Below, in pieces: positions 60,485 to 64,000 of a stretch of 64,000 bases of DNA; positions within the stretch are counted from its first letter, which is position 1; every line of letters starts with the position of its first letter. The position numbers and the translations under genes are program-made. This DNA comes from Silene conica (lineage: Eukaryota; Streptophyta; Magnoliopsida; Caryophyllales; Caryophyllaceae): positions 53,411,358 to 53,475,357 of the forward strand of contig CM055315.2 of assembly GCA_029255685.2 (NCBI GenBank), written 5' to 3'. The notes beneath the pieces are model-generated. The model made no database searches. It was given only the letters and a program-made list of their open reading frames with translations, and was not told the origin of the DNA.

Positions 60485-61656
60485 TGTAACACCCCCATTT
60501 ATTTAAGAGTCTTTAGCAAGACATTCTCAAATAAACAAAGCTGTTACCATCTCGGAATGTCCGAGGCAGTGAATAACAAAGTAAGCAAACCAGAGTACTT
60601 TATATATAAAAATTGATTAAATTTAAACTTGATATTATAACAACTACGAGAACCAAACTTTGATGAAAATAAAAGTACAACTGAAGATATCTAAGTGTGA
60701 GTTATCTCTAAGTAGGTCCAAGCCATGTCTCTCTCCATGCCCAAGCTCCCAATCCATCTGTCACCGACCTGTAAAGTCTACTCCCCATTCCGGATCATCG
60801 TAGGTGTCACACGAATACACAGGGTCAACCGCGAGGTTGAGTAGAAAGATAAATAAGACAACAATATAATATACTCCGCACCGATCCAACACCAAATAAA
60901 CTCCGCACCGATCCAACACCAAATAAATTCCGCACCGATCCAACACCAAATAAACTCCGCACCGATCACAGACCCTTTATCTCCGCACCAATCACAGACC
61001 CTTTATCTCCGCACCAATCACAGACCCTTTATCGTCACCTCGTATCATATCTCAGAATATATAAATAGAATAATTCAATATAATAATCACATTACAACAA
61101 CAATAAACATGGTTATCACCAAATGTCAACAGATTACTCATCATTATATGCATAGTATTCCCCTACCTCAACCGTCGATTGGAATTGTCATTTGTGCAGC
61201 TGCTAAAAGTATTCTTCACGGAAAACGTTACCTAAACAGATATTATATAGCAATTAACAACCACACCAAACTCCCCATTTCACAAGGTACACTTACTATA
61301 AATAGTATCCTTCCTAAAGTGGAAAGTTTCCTAAAATGGAAACTTTCCCGAAATAGTAACTTCTCAAAATAGCATTTCCCAACATAATAACTTCTAAACT
61401 CACACAACTCGTAAAACGTACAATTTACTAAATATAGTAGGAATTCAAATAACCAATTATTACTAAAGCAGCAACAATAACAATATGAGTAATTAATAAT
61501 AAGCACAATGTTCATTAACAATAATATTAACCATAACAATTGTCAATAACACGATTAGTAATAATAATACTAACACGATTAACATTATTATCCCATAATT
61601 GTAAAATCACCTTAATAAAATTGACCAATAATAAAGATAATCAATAAAACAACAAC

Positions 61657-61703
<47 letters not shown>

Positions 61704-63104
61704 CCATGTTTAGTAATGATTATGATAATCAACAAATGATTACAACTCAATCAACCCACAAATTAATCACGCAGAACACGTAAATATACCAACATACAAA
61801 CAGCCTATAACGTAACACCCCTTCCGACATCCCTGTCAACCACCACTCCCAACACCGCCTGACACCACTGGCCTCCTCACTGGCACCACCAGGCTCGCCA
61901 CTGAGCCACGGTGGTTCCAGGGAGGAGGTCAGGGACTGCCTACCACGACCACAGCCGCCACAAACCCGCAACCAACCTCTGACCGTGTAAAGCAATTCAG
62001 CAAACACCTTCTGACCCTACGACCACCATGACAAACTCCTCTCCCGACACCAACTGCAACCATCACCTTTACCCACGACACCACCAAACCCACCTTTGAG
62101 CCACGGCGGTTCCATGGGTGCAGGTGGCAGCCGTAACCGCTGTAACCACGAGCCACCATCCTCGACTCAAAACCCTAACCCACTCGCATACTCCGATTCA
62201 CATCACTGACCATCTAAACTCCAACCACCAGACCACCACCGTGAGACACCACGACCCACTGCGACAACCACCAATCACACCCCTTGACTACCACCCATCT
62301 AACCACGCTAAGAACCATGATAAACATCAACAGAGATAAGACCGAAAGCTAGCATAAAAACACACGTTTATACTCTGATTCTGACGGGAACGAGAAACAG
62401 CCCAACACCGCCAACAAACCTCCCTACACGACGGCCCTAGACTGTCAAAGACGACCGTAACTTGATCAAAACATGATTATGACACATCATAAATTATTAA
62501 TGCACAAAGAAATAGAACTATGAACATGTGTGTGATCTGATTATACGAATCCAAAACAGAGGTGCAACAACGAAAAAAACAAACGATGGTGAACTTACCC
62601 CTTTCCTGCCCCAAACGAACCACCTTAGCCAGCTCTAAACCCACCGTGTGAACCACCCTTATAGTCCTTGCAGTGTCGGCACTAGATGTGTGGTGATAGA
62701 AAGTTGATTAGGGTAAATTTAGGTTAAGGATTGAGGGTTGATATATGACGGCAGGAAAGCTGTAGTTCTTTGTGTTTTTGCATAAATAACAAGGTGTGGT
62801 GTGGGCTAAATCATGAGCACGCATATCAAGGCCCAACCCGGTGTGTCAAAAGTCCCTAGTTCGAATCCCACGGACCACAAAGAAATAAACGTATATTTGA
62901 TAAGTTCATCATCTAATTAATTATCGGATACCAACGCCATAATACTATTTATACGTCGATGTAAATAATAAATATTAACTTACGAATATGTAAACTTAAT
63001 ATTATTATTAGCAATTTAGCAAAATACTTATCGAAAGCACATAAGTATTGACAGAAGCATAAAACGATTCATTAAAACGAACTATGAAAATACGGGATAT
63101 TACA
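60485..63104 (-). mobile_element. Solo LTR (2.6 kb) related to the LARD-like LTR
   Basis: Begins TGTAACACCCCCATTTATTT and ends GATATTACA, flanked by target duplication ATGTT (60480-60484, 63105-63109). Its ends, the CTCCGCACC minisatellite, GGAAAGTTTCC palindromes and AAT run are shared with the 38977 element, but the sequence is clearly diverged. It has a single LTR with no interior, as left by LTR-LTR recombination. Short frames on both strands carry only repeat-encoded residues. Confidence 0.9.
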
Positions 63105-63261
63105 ATGTTTGTATGTTTTATTTTACCGCTGCGACGAGGGGTTTTACAGTTTTGATATTCTGCGATCAAATTTTATTTATATATGTCGAATGTTTTTATA
63201 AGTATCGCATTTCCGTTGCAAGGTACTTGTTTATTATTATGTAATATCGCGGGGTGTCACA
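63105..63261 (+). repeat. Right end of the second gypsy LTR copy
   Basis: Resumes after the solo LTR with target duplication ATGTT and runs to GGGGTGTCACA at 63261, matching 30896-31054. Confidence 0.88.
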
Positions 63262-64000
63262 TAGAGTTTAAGGGCATACCATAGAATTTAAATAATGTAG
63301 GGGTACTACGTAGAAAATTGAAAAACTCGAGGGTACACCGTAAAATATCCCAAAATATAATTAATACCTAATGAATCATAAAATGATGAAATTGTTACCA
63401 TCTTGAATCTTTCGTTAGCAAAATCACATTTCTATAACAAAAACTCATAAAAAAAATACAATATTTCACCTTGAAAGACAAAGAAGAACACAGTCTAGGT
63501 TCATTCATTGAAATTCTTAATTCCTAAAGTTCGCTAAAATTTCCGATTTTCCGTTGATATATGGTAATAGATTATTACCAAAAATAAGATTTTATATTTA
63601 TTTTATTATCATAAGCTATAAACCGTCTAGTTAATTTACATAAAAAAATTAATAGTTGTATTTCATGCGAAGATACTAAGCATCATTACTATATAATTAA
63701 TTCAAATAAGTCAGTAAAAACACATAAGAACATCTAAATCTTTTTAAAACGATTATAATAAATGAGTAACCTAACACACAAATCGTTTATTTTAGGTAAT
63801 ATAATCGATATGAAACTAAAGTTGGTCAAATATGAAAGAACCTAACAAAACATCACAATATTTATTCACAACATATATTCGTAGTGGTCAGATTGATAGG
63901 CAATTTTCTGTTTCCAAACGCTAATAAATAATTTGAATTAATGAATTTGGTACCATATATTTGCGTAGCTATATAAATACCATACACATGTGTACATTAC
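63262..64000 (+). promoter_or_regulatory. Array unit 6: promoter of a sixth peptide gene, cut by the window end
   Basis: Matches the upstream regions of genes 1-5, including the dyad near 63561 and TATATAAA at 63970-63977. With the constant 84-bp spacing the ATG is predicted at about 64054, outside the window. It keeps the 31-bp border segment that unit 1 lacks, so it is not a simple copy of unit 1. Confidence 0.85.

Noticed and set aside
62850..62880. tRNA-like string AGTTCGAATCC (possible B box) in the solo LTR
   Set aside because: No cloverleaf, anticodon arm or acceptor pairing could be built around it, and no SINE boundaries were seen.

Overview
The window is nuclear DNA of a flowering plant, probably a eudicot with a large repeat-rich genome. 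The evidence is nested Ty3/gypsy and Ty1/copia LTR retrotransposons, AT-rich introns with GT/AG borders, TATA-box promoters, and no bacterial-style gene packing. I cannot name the species. The only convincing host genes are five tandem copies of a small secreted cysteine-rich peptide gene; nearly everything else is mobile-element sequence or its debris.

Left part (1-15507): a complete 4.06-kb gag-protease-only LTR retrotransposon (786-4847, minus strand) sits in unassigned sequence. It is followed by an Athila-like gag/protease pseudogene without pol (6511-9429), a structured non-coding tail, two adjacent related LTRs (11491-14387), and an LTR fragment of a third family (14388-15507). Middle part (15508-31054): the 3' portion of a chromovirus-type Ty3/gypsy element (RT, RNase H, integrase, chromodomain-like end, 2.9-kb 3' LTR). 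Its integrase is split by a 9.8-kb copia element (17159-26960, target duplication GATTG). The left LTR of that copia element carries a MITE-like insertion.

Right part (31055-64000): a tandem array with a period of about 4,284 bp. Each unit has a TATA promoter, a two-exon gene for a 92-residue preprotein with eight cysteines, and a spacer ending in a gypsy LTR-like segment. Five genes are complete (ATGs at 31807, 36091, 48487, 52770, 57054). The promoter of a sixth lies at the right edge and its ATG is predicted just outside the window. All five coding sequences are identical while introns and spacers differ. Unit 2 is split by a young 8.1-kb LTR element with no coding capacity (LARD-like, 38977-47084, target duplication GAACA). 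Before the sixth promoter the array is fused to a copy of the upstream gypsy LTR, which is itself split by a 2.6-kb solo LTR (60485-63104, target duplication ATGTT).

The most unusual signal is a repeated DNA architecture: two 12-bp GTCGA- or ATCGAT-centred near-palindromes separated by exactly nine variable bases (21-bp period). It occurs at thirteen sites in the Athila-like region, two of them inside the gag reading frame. The same geometry, with a different palindrome, occurs in the leader of the unrelated copia element. A third element, the gypsy LTR, has comparable palindrome pairs with other spacing. I know of no named feature that explains this.
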